Below are positions 15,481 to 25,114 of a stretch of 64,000 bases of DNA, piece after piece. The DNA lies in the NCBI RefSeq assembly GCF_002222655.1, contig NZ_CP022423.1:372001-436000 (forward strand), in the 5' to 3' direction. The stretch comes from Vitreoscilla filiformis. GTDB lineage: Bacteria; Pseudomonadota; Gammaproteobacteria; Burkholderiales; Burkholderiaceae_C. The notes beneath the pieces were generated by a model. That model was not told where the DNA came from, made no database searches, and saw nothing but the letters and a program-made list of their open reading frames with translations. Positions within the stretch are counted from its first letter, which is position 1. Each line of letters starts with the position of its first letter. Both the position numbers and the translations under genes were made by a program.

Positions 15481-17138
15481 CCATGCAACGCATGCGAGCA
15501 ACAGGAGTTTTCACAGCGTTCACGGCGCTGGTGGCCGTCAACGCCACCGCAGCGCCTGGGGCGGGTGTTGATTTGGGTGGGTCACGCATTGAACGGGTGA
15601 CGGTTTACCCCGGCATGGCCCAAGTGGAGCGCAGCGCCAAAGTCAGCGCTGGGGCCCGTGAGTTGGTGCTCGATTGCCTGAGCCCCTCGTTCGACATGGC
15701 GAGTTTGCAAATCGATGGGGCCGACGGCGTCAAACTCGGCCCGGTGTCCGCCCTCACCCGACCGCGCAGCGAGGTGCCCGCTTGCGATGTCACCCCGCTG
15801 GATGAGCGCATCCGCCAGTTGGAGGATCGCATCGCCGCCGTGCAGGCCGAGAGTGATGGCCACGACCTGGCCCTGGGCTACCTGCGCGGCCTGGGCGCCC
15901 CCGAATCGGCATCGGCGCCGATGCGCGTGCCCGGAGCGGCCCCGCAGGCGGCTGGGGTAGCGCCTCTGGTGGGCAGCATCCAACGCAGTGGGCAGGAGGC
16001 CTACCGCCAGCAAAACCGCTTGGCCCGCGAGCGTCAAACGCTGGAACGTGAACTGCAACCCTTGGCTGCCGAGCGCGAGCGCCTGCGTGGTCAAGGCGGT
16101 GAGGTGCGACAGTTGCGCATCGCCCTGTGGGCCACGCGAGACACGGCTCTGACGTTGCGTTACCAAGTCGCTGGCCCGAGCTGGGGCCCCAGCTACCGGG
16201 CCACACTCGACACCTCCCCCCCTCAGGGACGGGCCACCACCGTGCTGATGGAGCGCTTGGCCCAGGTCAGCCAGCGCACGGGGGAAGATTGGAAAGGGGT
16301 GCGCCTGACCTTGTCCACAGGCTCCCCGACCAGCGCCACAGCCGGCCCAGATCCGCGCCCTTGGCATGTGCATCCGCGTCCGCCCGTCGCGGCGGAGCGC
16401 GCCATGCCGGTGATGGCCCTTGCCGCGCCCGCACCGGCCCCCATGGTGGCACGCTCACGCAAGGCCGAACGGGCAGTCGAAGACGCTGAACCGGATTTCA
16501 CCGTGCAGCAGGTGAACAACGAATTCGCCACCCAATTCGAGCTGCCCAACGGCGTGGATGTGCAAAGCGGTGGCCAGCGCGTCAGCGTGGCGCTGGACAC
16601 CCAACGCTTGCCCGCCACCTTGCGGGTGCAAACGGTGCCCCAGCAAGAGGCCAGCGCTTGGTTTGTGGCCGACATTCAGCGCCCTGCCGGGGTCTGGCCG
16701 GAAGGCCCACTGCAATTGCTGCGCGGCACGCAAGCGGTCGGGCGCACCACGTGGCGCAGTGGCGATCAAGAACGCATCGACCTCCCCTTTGGCCGGGATG
16801 AGCTGGTGCGGGTGCGGGTGCGGCCCAGCCCGCCGCGCACCGCCAGCGGGGGGTTCATCGGCAGCCGTCAAGAGCGCCAAGAAACACGGGTCTACGAGAT
16901 CGAAAACCGGCACCGCACGCCCATCGATTTGCAAGTGCTCGAATCCAGCCCCGTGGCTCAAGATGAACGCATCAGCGTCACCCGGCAATTCACCCCCGAG
17001 CCGCAGGAGATGGCTTGGCGCCAACAGCCGGGCATCGTGGCGTGGCGCCGCACGCTGGAACCCGGCCAGACCGCCAGCTTCTCCGCCGACTACCTGGTGA
17101 GCCACCCCAAGGACGTGCAGCTTCAGGACATTCGCTGA
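15477..17138 (+). CDS. exported DUF4139/DUF4140 protein (mucoidy-inhibitor MuiA-like)
   Basis: 553 residues if started at ATG 15477, which overlaps the preceding stop; ATG 15483 is an alternative. It has a signal peptide (GVFTAFTALVAVNATAAPG), an N-terminal DUF4140 domain (IERVTVYPGMAQVERSAKV), a coiled coil at about 105-225 (RIRQLEDRIAAVQAES, RLARERQTLERELQPLAAER) and a C-terminal DUF4139 beta domain (WGPSYRATLDT, TREDW-like RTGEDWKGVRLTLSTGSPT, ending LVSHPKDVQLQDIR). MuiA-like proteins have been linked to envelope phenotypes, without a known activity. Its place after DUF1513 may be chance or co-regulation. Confidence 0.8.
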   Translation: MTMQRMRATGVFTAFTALVAVNATAAPGAGVDLGGSRIERVTVYPGMAQVERSAKVSAGARELVLDCLSPSFDMASLQIDGADGVKLGPVSALTRPRSEVPACDVTPLDERIRQLEDRIAAVQAESDGHDLALGYLRGLGAPESASAPMRVPGAAPQAAGVAPLVGSIQRSGQEAYRQQNRLARERQTLERELQPLAAERERLRGQGGEVRQLRIALWATRDTALTLRYQVAGPSWGPSYRATLDTSPPQGRATTVLMERLAQVSQRTGEDWKGVRLTLSTGSPTSATAGPDPRPWHVHPRPPVAAERAMPVMALAAPAPAPMVARSRKAERAVEDAEPDFTVQQVNNEFATQFELPNGVDVQSGGQRVSVALDTQRLPATLRVQTVPQQEASAWFVADIQRPAGVWPEGPLQLLRGTQAVGRTTWRSGDQERIDLPFGRDELVRVRVRPSPPRTASGGFIGSRQERQETRVYEIENRHRTPIDLQVLESSPVAQDERISVTRQFTPEPQEMAWRQQPGIVAWRRTLEPGQTASFSADYLVSHPKDVQLQDIR

Positions 17139-17222
17139 CGCTCAGACATGGAACTTCCCCCAAAAGATCGAGTCAGAGCGTGCGCAACACACACTTCCCC
17201 TGACCGACCAAGGAGATGACAG

Positions 17223-17732
17223 ATGGGTCTGTTCGACATGTTCAAGAGCGATTCCGGCGAAAAGATGACGCCTCACTTGGCGTTTGCCACGTCGCTGCTG
17301 TACATGATGTCGGCCGATGGCGAAATCGATCACGAGGAGATCGGCCATTTGCTGTCCGTGCTGGGTGGCCAAGACCAAGGTGATGGCACGGTGGGCGTCG
17401 GCGCCCAAAACCAAGCGCTGCTGGACAACGCCGTGAAGTACCGCCGCAAAAACTCGGTGGACACCTTCTTGGCCGCAGCCACACCGCTGCTGACCGATGC
17501 GCAAAAGATGTGCATCCTGGTGAACCTGATCGATTCGTCCTTCGCCGACGGTCAACCGGAACCGGAAGAACAAGCCCTGTTCGGCAAGTTCATGCAAGCC
17601 TTCGGTGTGGGCGAAGAGCGCTTCCGCCCGTTCTTCGAAGTCATTCTGCTCAAGACCGACCGCAGCGTCTTCGTCAACCAAAACCACCCGAAAAACGCAC
17701 CGGGTTATCAGGTCAAACTCTCTGTGAACTGA
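17223..17732 (+). CDS. TerB-family (tellurite-resistance-like) protein
   Basis: 169 residues with AGGAG upstream. A compact helical TerB/DjlA-N-like fold is suggested by LLYMMSADGEIDHEEIGHLLSVLG and VNLIDSSFADGQPEPEEQALFGKFM, two metal-binding-like acidic repeats (SADGEID, FADGQPEPEE). TerB-like domains occur in stress and envelope-associated systems; this one stands alone without other ter genes, so no link to tellurite can be drawn. No signal peptide or membrane segment is visible, so it is probably cytosolic. A hairpin terminator follows. Confidence 0.78.
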   Translation: MGLFDMFKSDSGEKMTPHLAFATSLLYMMSADGEIDHEEIGHLLSVLGGQDQGDGTVGVGAQNQALLDNAVKYRRKNSVDTFLAAATPLLTDAQKMCILVNLIDSSFADGQPEPEEQALFGKFMQAFGVGEERFRPFFEVILLKTDRSVFVNQNHPKNAPGYQVKLSVN

Positions 17733-17758
17733 GTTCCTGGGCCTGACGCCTGCCCCAC

Positions 17759-17780
17759 ACGGCCACCTTCGGGTGGCCGT
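17759..17780. terminator. hairpin between convergent TerB and CoA-disulfide reductase genes
   Basis: Inverted repeat ACGGCCACC / GGTGGCCGT with a 4-base loop, followed by TTGTCATT. It lies between two convergent stops, so it probably terminates both. The U-tract is weak. Confidence 0.7.
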
Positions 17781-17792
17781 TGTCATTCAGGC

Positions 17793-19448
17793 TCACGCAG
17801 CGGCGTGCGCCGTCGCGGCCAGCCAAGTGCGATATCCCCCGGTGAGGTTGCGCACCATGAACCCGCGCTGCATCAGGATGCGGCACGCCAGATACCCGCG
17901 CAGCCCCACTTGGCAAAACACCACCACCTCACGCGAGGCGTCCAGCTCACTCAGGTGATCGCGCAGCGTGTCCAAGGGCAGGTGCCGCGCCCCCGGGATG
18001 CTGCCTTGGGCCACTTCGGCAGCCGTGCGCACATCGATGAGCTGCACCACGTCCCGATCCAACTCACGAACGGTGTGCCAGGCGATCACCGGATGGCTGC
18101 CCTCCAACGTATTGCCCGCTACGTAGCCGGCAATGTTCACCGGATCTTTGGCCGAACCAAACGGCGGGGCATACGCCAGTTCCAAATCGGCCAGTTGCGG
18201 GGCTTGCCAGCCGGCTTGCAAAGCGGTGGCGATGACATCGATGCGCTTGTCCACCCCGTCCCGTCCAATGGCCTGCGCCCCCAACAAGCGCCCGGTCGGG
18301 GTGTACACCAGCTTCAAACTGATGGGCTGCGCTCCCGGGTAGTAACTCGCATGTGAACCGCTGTGGGTGATGGTGCTCACCACCTCCAGGCCCGCCGCTC
18401 GCGCTTGGCGTTCGTTCAACCCTGTGCTGGCCACGGTCAAATCAAACGCCTTGAGGATCGCGGTGCCCAACGTCCCCGGGTACGCCGGGGCCGTGCGCCC
18501 CGTGAGGTGGTCCGCCACCCGGCGCCCTTGCCGATTGGCCGGCCCCGCCAAAGGAATCAGCGATGCTTGGCCGCTCACAGCGTGCGTCACCTCGATGGCG
18601 TCTCCCAAAGCGTAAATGTCCGGGTCACTGGTCTGGAGCCACTCGTTCACGGCGATGCCGCCCGTGCGTCCCACCGCCAGTCCCGCATCACGCGCCAGTT
18701 GGGTTTCCGGGCGCACCCCGATGGCCAGCACGATCAGTTCAGCCGCCAAGCCCACGCCGTTGTCCAGCCACGCCACGGTGTCATGCTCGCGGTCTTCAAA
18801 CTCGGCAATGCGGGCGTTGAGCACCAACTGCACCCCCTGCTCGCGCACTTGCTGATGCACCAAGGCGGCCATTTCCTCGTCCAATGGCGCGATGAGCTGG
18901 GCACTGCCCTCCACCAAGCTGACCGCCAGCCCGCGATGGCGCAGGTTTTCCGCCACCTCCACCCCGATGAATCCCCCACCGATCACCACGGCACGGCGCA
19001 CATCCCCCCCTTGCAGACGCGCCATCATCCGATCGAGATCGGGGATGTTGCGCAAGCTGTGAACCCGCACCGACGGCAAACCCGGCAGCGGCGGACGCAC
19101 CGGCTCAGCCCCCGGCGACAGGATCAACCGGTCGTAAGACTCCTCGTGTTCTTGGCCGCTGGCCACGTCGCGCAAACGCACGCAGCGCCGGGCGCGGTCA
19201 ATGTGCAGCGCTTCACATCCGGTGCGCACATCGACCCGGTAACGCTGGCGAAACAGCGCCGGTGTGGCCACCAACAACCGCTCACGTTCAGCAATGACAC
19301 CGCTCAGGTGATAGGGCAGGCCACAGTTGGCAAAACTGACGTAGGGGCCACGCTCGACCAACACAATGTGGGCATGCTCGTCGTTGCGACGCAGGCGGGC
19401 AGCGGCGGTGGCACCACCGGCCACCCCTCCAATGATCACGGTTTTCAT
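17793..19448 (-). CDS. CoA-disulfide / persulfide reductase with C-terminal rhodanese domain
   Basis: 551 residues from ATG 19448 (MKTVIIGGVAGGATAAARLR). The N-terminal FAD Rossmann motif is GGVAGGATAAA, the redox Cys is Cys42 in FANCGLPYH, and the NAD(P) site is VVIGGGFIGVEVAENL. A pyridine nucleotide-disulfide dimerisation region follows (AILKAFDLTVASTGL, YAPPFGSAKDPVN). The last 110 residues form a rhodanese domain with its active Cys512 in FCQVGLRGY. This architecture matches CoADR-Rhd/NPSR enzymes that reduce CoA-disulfide or CoA-persulfide with NAD(P)H, acting in sulfur or thiol redox in the cytosol. It is transcribed alone. Confidence 0.9.
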   Translation of the reverse strand: MKTVIIGGVAGGATAAARLRRNDEHAHIVLVERGPYVSFANCGLPYHLSGVIAERERLLVATPALFRQRYRVDVRTGCEALHIDRARRCVRLRDVASGQEHEESYDRLILSPGAEPVRPPLPGLPSVRVHSLRNIPDLDRMMARLQGGDVRRAVVIGGGFIGVEVAENLRHRGLAVSLVEGSAQLIAPLDEEMAALVHQQVREQGVQLVLNARIAEFEDREHDTVAWLDNGVGLAAELIVLAIGVRPETQLARDAGLAVGRTGGIAVNEWLQTSDPDIYALGDAIEVTHAVSGQASLIPLAGPANRQGRRVADHLTGRTAPAYPGTLGTAILKAFDLTVASTGLNERQARAAGLEVVSTITHSGSHASYYPGAQPISLKLVYTPTGRLLGAQAIGRDGVDKRIDVIATALQAGWQAPQLADLELAYAPPFGSAKDPVNIAGYVAGNTLEGSHPVIAWHTVRELDRDVVQLIDVRTAAEVAQGSIPGARHLPLDTLRDHLSELDASREVVVFCQVGLRGYLACRILMQRGFMVRNLTGGYRTWLAATAHAAA

Positions 19449-19516
19449 CGTCAGAGCGCACAAAAGTCAAGATCGGCGCATCTTAGGCCAAATACCCCAC
19501 GGGGTTTTTGACAAAG

Positions 19517-22024
19517 CTAAACCCGTGCCAACTCGGCAGGGTGTTCGCGTGTCAGTTGTCGTTGCAGGGCCTGGGCCAGTGCATCTGGATCGACGGGTTT
19601 GGCCAAGAAATCATCCATACCGGCCTCCAAACAGTGCTGGCGATCCTCGGTAAAAGCGTTGGCCGTCAAGGCGATGATCGGCGTGTGACGGTGCGCAGGC
19701 AGTTGGCGGATGCGGCGGGTCGCTTCCAACCCATCCATGCGAGGCATCTGCACATCCATCAGCACAACGTCGAACGCCGAACTCGCTTGCAAACAGGCCA
19801 CGGCTTGCTGGCCATCGTCCGCCACTTCAACCGCCAAGCCCAGCAACCCCAGAAGCTGGGCGTTGATTTCTTGGTTGAGGGGGTTGTCCTCCACCAACAG
19901 CACACGCCGCCCCTGCGCCCAGGGCGGCGGCGGTGGCGGCGGTGCATCCGGCGCCTCCTGAGGGAACGGGGGTACCAATACCGGCCTCACGCCCTCCCGA
20001 ACCGCCTCCGCCTGAGCCAGGGCCAGTGACACCTCAAACCAAAAGCAACTGCCCTGCCCCGGCGTGCTGCGCACCTGAAGCACACCGCCCATCAAGCGCA
20101 GCAACTGCTGGCTGATGGCCAACCCCAAACCGGTGCCGCCAAAACGCCGCGTGGTTGAACCATCGGCCTGCTCAAACGCTTGAAACAGCCGGGTCTGCTG
20201 CTCGACGGTCATGCCAATGCCGGTGTCCTCGACTTCGCAGCGCAGCGTCACCCTGTTGGAGCCCGCTGCATCGCCCCGACCGCGCAGCACCCGCACCGAC
20301 ACCGCCCCCACTTCCGTGAATTTGATCGCATTGCCCATCAGGTTGACGAGCACTTGGCGCAGCCGCACATCGTCCCCGTGCAACGCGGGCGGCAGTTCGG
20401 GATCGAGTTGGTACGTCAGTTCCACGCCTTTGGCGTGCGCACGCTCGTCCAAGATTCGGCAAGACTGCGCCAGCCACTCGCGCACCACGAAATCGTGCAG
20501 GGACAACCGGAACTTGCCCGCCTCGATCTTGGAAAAATCCAAGATGTCGTTCAACAGGGTCAGCAGGTGTTGGGCGGCGCCATCCAGTTGATCCAACCAC
20601 TGGCGCTGCTGGGGTGACGAACCCCGGCGAATCAGGTGGCTCAACCCCAGCACCGCATTCATGGGCGTGCGAATTTCATGGCTCATGTTGGCCAAAAACT
20701 CGCTCTTGGCCCGTGCTGCCGACTGCGCCACATCGCGTGAGCGCGCCAGCTCCTCGGTGCGCTCGGCCACCAGCTCTTCCAAATGGAAACGGTAGCGGGC
20801 CAGCTCGGCATCCATGCGGTGCCGCTCAGACACATCACGCGCCACAGCGGTGAAGCGCCAAGAACCATCCTCCCCTCGGATGCGTGAGATCCCAACCTCC
20901 AGCATCAGCAAGTGCCCGTCGCGGTGCCGCCCAGAAACCACACGATCCCGACTCATGCGCCGGGCGCGGTGGTTTTCACGCTCCCCAGCGAAGCAACGCA
21001 CATACTGATCGTGCGCGGTGGCCGCCCCTTCGGGCAACAGCACCGCCAAGGGCTGCCCCCGAATGTGCGCTGCCCGATACCCAAACAAGTTTTCCGCAGC
21101 TTGGTTAAAACCGTCGATCGTGCCGTCTTCGCGCACGGTCACGATGGCGTCTGGCGCCGACTGGATCAACTCGGCCAAGCGCTGCTCGCTGGCTTGGCGC
21201 TGCTGAAGCTGCCGCACCAGTTCGGTGGCCATGTTGTTGAAACCCAGCGCGAGCGACTGCAATTCATCCACGGGCATGTTCGGCACGCGGTGCGTCCAGT
21301 CCCCCTGAGCGAGCGCATCGGCCGCTTGGCGCAGCGTGGACAGCGGCCTCAGCACCCACCGATCCAGCACCCACGACAGCAACAGCGCCATCATCACCAG
21401 CAGCGCAGCGTCGTAGAGGTGATCGACCAAGGCCACCCGTCGGGCCACAGCAAAAGGAAGGGTGGCGTCGTAGGTGATCTGGATGCGACCCGCCTCACTG
21501 GAGCGCAACCCGGCACCCGACACCGGCCAAGGAAACGCCTGGGCAATCACCAAAACATGGCGGTCGGCATCTTCACGCCATTGCGCATCGCCTCCTGGTT
21601 TCAGCGTGTGCAGCCAGTTCAAGTCGAACCACTCAGGCAGTTGCGACGCAGGCACCAGGCGCTGGCTGAGTTGCGTGGACGTTCGCACCCGATCCTGGGG
21701 ATCCAGCACCACGGCATGCACCACACGCGGGTCGGCCATGGCGTGTACCAGCAGCTCGTCCAACAGTTTGTCTGAGGCCGGCGCCATGCGTTCAGACAAC
21801 ACACTCAACCGCGCCAACTCATGCTGAGCCTGTTGACGCAGTTCGTGCCACAAATGCTGCTCGGTTCGCCCCAGTGCTTGCCACAGCAGCACGCCCATGC
21901 CCACCAAGGCGAACACCAACATTCCCAAGGGAATTTGCCAACGCAAAGACCGGTAGGGTGCTCGCGAAGCCGTCGGAGGTGGCAAAGGGTCTGGCATGGT
22001 CACGGCATTACCCATCTTGTTCAT
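19517..22024 (-). CDS. hybrid sensor histidine kinase/response regulator
   Basis: About 835 residues. The start is uncertain: ATG 22024 overlaps the upstream gene by 17 bp; ATG 22015 and 21997 are alternatives. Order of domains: transmembrane helix ([19 protein letters not shown]), periplasmic sensor, second helix ([15 protein letters not shown]), HAMP ([19 protein letters not shown]), PAS ([20 protein letters not shown]), HisKA with the phosphorylated His in [15 protein letters not shown], HATPase ([20 protein letters not shown]) and a C-terminal receiver with Asp in [15 protein letters not shown] Pro-rich linker precedes the receiver. The gene follows the substrate-binding protein, which may supply its ligand. 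Confidence 0.9.
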   Translation of the reverse strand: MNKMGNAVTMPDPLPPPTASRAPYRSLRWQIPLGMLVFALVGMGVLLWQALGRTEQHLWHELRQQAQHELARLSVLSERMAPASDKLLDELLVHAMADPRVVHAVVLDPQDRVRTSTQLSQRLVPASQLPEWFDLNWLHTLKPGGDAQWREDADRHVLVIAQAFPWPVSGAGLRSSEAGRIQITYDATLPFAVARRVALVDHLYDAALLVMMALLLSWVLDRWVLRPLSTLRQAADALAQGDWTHRVPNMPVDELQSLALGFNNMATELVRQLQQRQASEQRLAELIQSAPDAIVTVREDGTIDGFNQAAENLFGYRAAHIRGQPLAVLLPEGAATAHDQYVRCFAGERENHRARRMSRDRVVSGRHRDGHLLMLEVGISRIRGEDGSWRFTAVARDVSERHRMDAELARYRFHLEELVAERTEELARSRDVAQSAARAKSEFLANMSHEIRTPMNAVLGLSHLIRRGSSPQQRQWLDQLDGAAQHLLTLLNDILDFSKIEAGKFRLSLHDFVVREWLAQSCRILDERAHAKGVELTYQLDPELPPALHGDDVRLRQVLVNLMGNAIKFTEVGAVSVRVLRGRGDAAGSNRVTLRCEVEDTGIGMTVEQQTRLFQAFEQADGSTTRRFGGTGLGLAISQQLLRLMGGVLQVRSTPGQGSCFWFEVSLALAQAEAVREGVRPVLVPPFPQEAPDAPPPPPPPWAQGRRVLLVEDNPLNQEINAQLLGLLGLAVEVADDGQQAVACLQASSAFDVVLMDVQMPRMDGLEATRRIRQLPAHRHTPIIALTANAFTEDRQHCLEAGMDDFLAKPVDPDALAQALQRQLTREHPAELARV

Positions 22025-23032
22025 GAACAGCGGGCAGGAACGCATCACTGACCCATCCACTCAGTTCTGGGGAAACATTCAGGATGTCGGCCCGCCGCAT
22101 GGTAGCCACCAACTGGCGGGCCAACGGGTGGATGCGCCCCAACCCAGGCGCCAACCAAGCTCGGTTGGCCCGAACATCGGGCAAGGCGATGTCGGCATAA
22201 CTGGCCAGAACCGCTTCCGGATTCAGGCCCAATCGCGGTGCAATCTGGGGCGCACAGTGCTCGGGGTGGCGCTGCCACTGCGCCAATGCCCAGAAATGCG
22301 CCGACACCGCGTGACCTACGGCAGCAGAATGGCTGGCCAACCATGCGGTGCGAATCGCCAGGGTGTCGATGATGGTGCCGGGCACGTCCGCGCTGGAAAA
22401 CACTTGCACCGCACCGGTTTGACGCAACTGCGTTCGCACTGGCTCATAGGTTACAAGGGCATCGACTTGGCCGCGTAAAAAAGCGTCTTGGTGAACTTCA
22501 ATGTTCAACGCCACCATCTGCACGTCTCGGGGGGCCAAGCCTTGACGGGCCAGAAGGCATCCAGCATGAGGGCGCCGGTGGCGCTGGACTCCACGCCGAT
22601 ACGCTTGCCGTGCAAAGCGCCTGGTGCTTGCAATCCGGGCTGCACCAGCACCACGTCCGCCCCGCGTGACTCATTGAGCACCGCCACAACGGTGAGGTCG
22701 ATACCCCGTGAGCGGGCCAGCAGCACTTCATCGAGTGTCAGCGCGGCCCCTTCGATGGAGCGCACCGCCAACGCCCGCAAACTGGCCGAGGCCGAAGGAA
22801 ACTCGATCAGGCGCACCTGCTGGGGATCCAACTGGCCACGCTGGCGTGCCAAATACAGCAGCTCATACCCAGGCCACGGATGCGCGCCAATGCGCAGGGG
22901 CATGAGCGGATACGGCGCACATCCACCCAAGCCCCACACTCCCGCAGCGCCTGCTGCGGTTGACAGCTGGAGCCATTGCCGGCGGGTGACCGGCTTCACG
23001 AAAAACGAGCGGCTAGATGGCGACATGTTCAA
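22008..23032 (-). pseudogene. ABC-type substrate-binding protein (NMT1/SsuA-like), frameshifted
   Basis: The N-terminal part runs from ATG 23032: a twin-arginine signal (VTRRQWLQLSTAAGAAG) with a lipobox-like LGGC, then LRIGAHPWPGYELLYLARQ and GALHGKRIGVESSATGALMLDAF. There the frame is lost near 22542-22552. Reading in the other frame continues as LARQGLAPRDVQMVALNIEV, then VDALVTYEPVRTQLRQTGA to the stop at 22008. One lost C (GCCTTCTGGCC for GCCTTCCTGGCC) explains it. Intact, it would be about 342 residues, a periplasmic solute receptor of the nitrate/taurine/thiamine-precursor type. No permease or ATPase gene is present, and the kinase gene overlaps its end, so it may be a sensing partner rather than a transport part. 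Confidence 0.8.
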
Positions 23033-23180
23033 ACGCCTCTTCAGCCTCGCCGGCCCACCCCGTGGGCGTCCACAACCAAGCTGAAGTGCCGTTTGATTGT
23101 GACTTGACCGCCTAAAAAAGACAGACCAAGCTCATGGCAACACTGTCAACAATCTCCCCCTAAAACAGCGGGTTCTGGTG

Positions 23181-24032
23181 TCAAACCTGCGTGGGGCCCC
23201 CAGAGATGAGCAGCAAGCACGGTGCCGCCCGCCCATAACCGGCCTCGCCGACCAAGACGTCCAGCACCAGCGTGGCCAGATCGTCCGCCAGCGGGTCGGC
23301 GTGTGGGTCTTTGTCGCGGAACAGGGTTTTGACGTAGCCGTGGCAGGCGTCGCAAGTTTCGGCCTGCACGCTGGGGTGGGCGCCTTCCAGGCCCCGGTAT
23401 TCGACTTCACGCGGGCTGTCACACAGCGAGCAGCGGGCACGCACGGCGTGCCAGCGCGTGGCGCACAGGCTGCACTCCAGGTAACGCAGGCCGGCTTTGC
23501 CATCGGCGGTGAGCACCACCCCGGCATGGGCCACGCTGCCGCAGCACGGGCAACGCTGTTCGCCCGGCACGGGGCTTTGCACCGGGTTGACGGGCGTGCC
23601 ACGCGCCACGGCGGTGAACAGCAGTTGCAGGCTGGCGCCCAACAGCAGATCGGCGCGGTCTTGCGGGCCGCTGGCGTCGGGGTCGGCGTGGGTGTAGGCG
23701 AGCAGGCGTTGGGCGCGCTCGCTCAACGCATCCAAGCTCAGGGTGAGGCCCTGTGCCAAGGCGCGGCCTTCGCCCTCAGACAAGGTTTGCACCAGCGCGG
23801 CATGGACGACCGGCAGCTCGCTCAAGGCACCGCTGACGGGGCCGAGGGTGCCATCCAGGTGCTGTTGCGCGTCACAAAGCTGGGCCACGGCGCGCAGCCA
23901 AGCGCCCATCGGATGCGTGGCGGCCAAGTGGCGCAGACGCGCCGCACGCTCGCCAAACAGCCCGGCACGCGGCGGCAGCCAAGTGGGCGGCGCCACGGTG
24001 GAGGGCAGGACAAAGTTCGCGGGTGCGCTCAT
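23181..24032 (-). CDS. fdhE: formate dehydrogenase accessory protein FdhE
   Basis: 283 residues from ATG 24032 (MSAPANFVLPSTVAPPTWLP). The C-terminal half contains the rubredoxin-like metal sites of FdhE: CPCCG, CSLCATRWH, CSLCDSPREVEYRGLEG and CDACHGYVKTL. FdhE is a cytosolic chaperone needed for maturation of respiratory formate dehydrogenases and interacts with the catalytic subunit before Tat export. It is the last gene of the formate dehydrogenase operon, 32 nt after fdhD. Confidence 0.92.
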   Translation of the reverse strand: MSAPANFVLPSTVAPPTWLPPRAGLFGERAARLRHLAATHPMGAWLRAVAQLCDAQQHLDGTLGPVSGALSELPVVHAALVQTLSEGEGRALAQGLTLSLDALSERAQRLLAYTHADPDASGPQDRADLLLGASLQLLFTAVARGTPVNPVQSPVPGEQRCPCCGSVAHAGVVLTADGKAGLRYLECSLCATRWHAVRARCSLCDSPREVEYRGLEGAHPSVQAETCDACHGYVKTLFRDKDPHADPLADDLATLVLDVLVGEAGYGRAAPCLLLISGGPTQV

Positions 24033-24064
24033 GGGGAAAACCGTTCGGAAACGTTCAACATTCG

Positions 24065-24946
24065 TCAATTAGAAGGCTGCGCCAACACCAGCCGTTCGGC
24101 TTGGGTGTAGGCGCTCCACTGGCCGGGGCGGGCAAAACCGATGAGCAGCACGCCCGCCGCTTCGGCTTGGCGCACGGCCAGCGCCGTCGGCGCGGACACG
24201 GCCACCAGCGTGTGCCCGCCCGCGCACGCCACCTTTTGCACCATCTCGTAAGAAGCGCGGCTGGTGACGAGCACAAAGCCTTCGCGCAGCGACGTGCCCG
24301 CCCGCGCCAGGGCGCCGATGAGTTTGTCCAGCGCGTTGTGACGGCCCACGTCTTCACGCAGGCAAAGGATGTCCCCAGCCGGCGACACCCACGCTGCTCC
24401 GTGCGCCGCCCCGGTTTGCTGGTGCAAGGTTTGATGCGGGCGAAGCTGGTGCAGCGCGGCATCCAGCGCCAGCGGGGTCGGCGCGGGCAGCAGCGGAGCT
24501 GGCACGCTGCCGGCTGGAATGCGGTGTACGGCGGAGAGGCTGTCCACCCCGCACAGCCCGCAGCCGGTGCGCCCGGCCAGGTTGCGCCGACGCTCCTTCA
24601 GGGCGACGAAGCGTTGCGTGGCAATCGTCATTTCTACGCTCAGGCCGTCGCAACTGGGGGACACGTCCAGGTCGTAGAGCTGCGCCGGGTGGGTGAGGAT
24701 GCCTTCGCTCAAAGCGAAGCCCAGTGCCAGATCGGCCAAATCCACCGGGCTGGCCAGCATCACAGCATGCGACACGCCGTTGAACACCAGCGCCACCGGC
24801 ACTTCCTCGATCACCGCATCCTGCACCGCCAGCAGGCCGCCCGCCGTGCTGTGGCGCAGCACGGGCAGGCGTTGGGTGGCGGGCAGGCCGTCATCGGCGC
24901 AGAGGTCGGGCTCGGTGGTGGGTTGGGGGAACAGGGCTGGAGTCAT
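24065..24946 (-). CDS. fdhD: sulfurtransferase FdhD for formate dehydrogenase
   Basis: 293 residues from ATG 24946 (MTPALFPQPTTEPD). FdhD passes sulfur from IscS to the molybdenum-cofactor of formate dehydrogenase. The conserved Cys loop GCGLCG (in RTGCGLCGVDSLSAV) and the ends LREDVGRHNALDKLIG and VTSRASYEMVQK are diagnostic. An in-frame extension upstream to 25111 reads through the palindromic repeat pair and is not used. Gene order and strand place it in the fdh operon after the gamma subunit. Confidence 0.93.
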   Translation of the reverse strand: MTPALFPQPTTEPDLCADDGLPATQRLPVLRHSTAGGLLAVQDAVIEEVPVALVFNGVSHAVMLASPVDLADLALGFALSEGILTHPAQLYDLDVSPSCDGLSVEMTIATQRFVALKERRRNLAGRTGCGLCGVDSLSAVHRIPAGSVPAPLLPAPTPLALDAALHQLRPHQTLHQQTGAAHGAAWVSPAGDILCLREDVGRHNALDKLIGALARAGTSLREGFVLVTSRASYEMVQKVACAGGHTLVAVSAPTALAVRQAEAAGVLLIGFARPGQWSAYTQAERLVLAQPSN

Positions 24947-24977
24947 GGGTTGAGTTTGGGGTGTGAGGGCGGTGTTT

Positions 24978-25097
24978 CCCTCTCCCCAACCCCTCTCCCA
25001 CAAGGGGAGAGGGGCTTTAGGGTGGCCGTCGGTGTGAGCGTTGACTGTTGCAAGCCGATCTCCCTCTCCCCTCGTGGGAGAGGGCCGGGGAGAGGGG
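24978..25097. repeat. palindromic GC-rich repeat pair (REP/BIME-like), copy A
   Basis: Two hairpins in opposite orientation: CCCTCTCCCCAACCCCTCTC ... AAGGGGAGAGG (24978-25014) and CCCTCTCCCC TCGT GGGAGAGGG (25062-25086) with a trailing CCGGGGAGAGGG. It sits in the gap between the gamma subunit and fdhD. The same unit occurs at 42357-42479 and 58994-59083. Confidence 0.8.
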
Positions 25098-25114
25098 GCA
25101 CGCAACACCAACGC

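Noticed and set aside
17223..17732. Tellurite-resistance operon
   Set aside because: Only one TerB-like gene is present; no terC, terD or terZ neighbours.
24978..25097. Reading the repeat hairpins as rho-independent terminators
   Set aside because: No U-tract follows, and two other copies lie inside coding sequence where termination would be harmful.
24947..25111. N-terminal extension of FdhD through the palindromic repeat
   Set aside because: The added residues are only translated repeat; ATG 24946 gives the family length.
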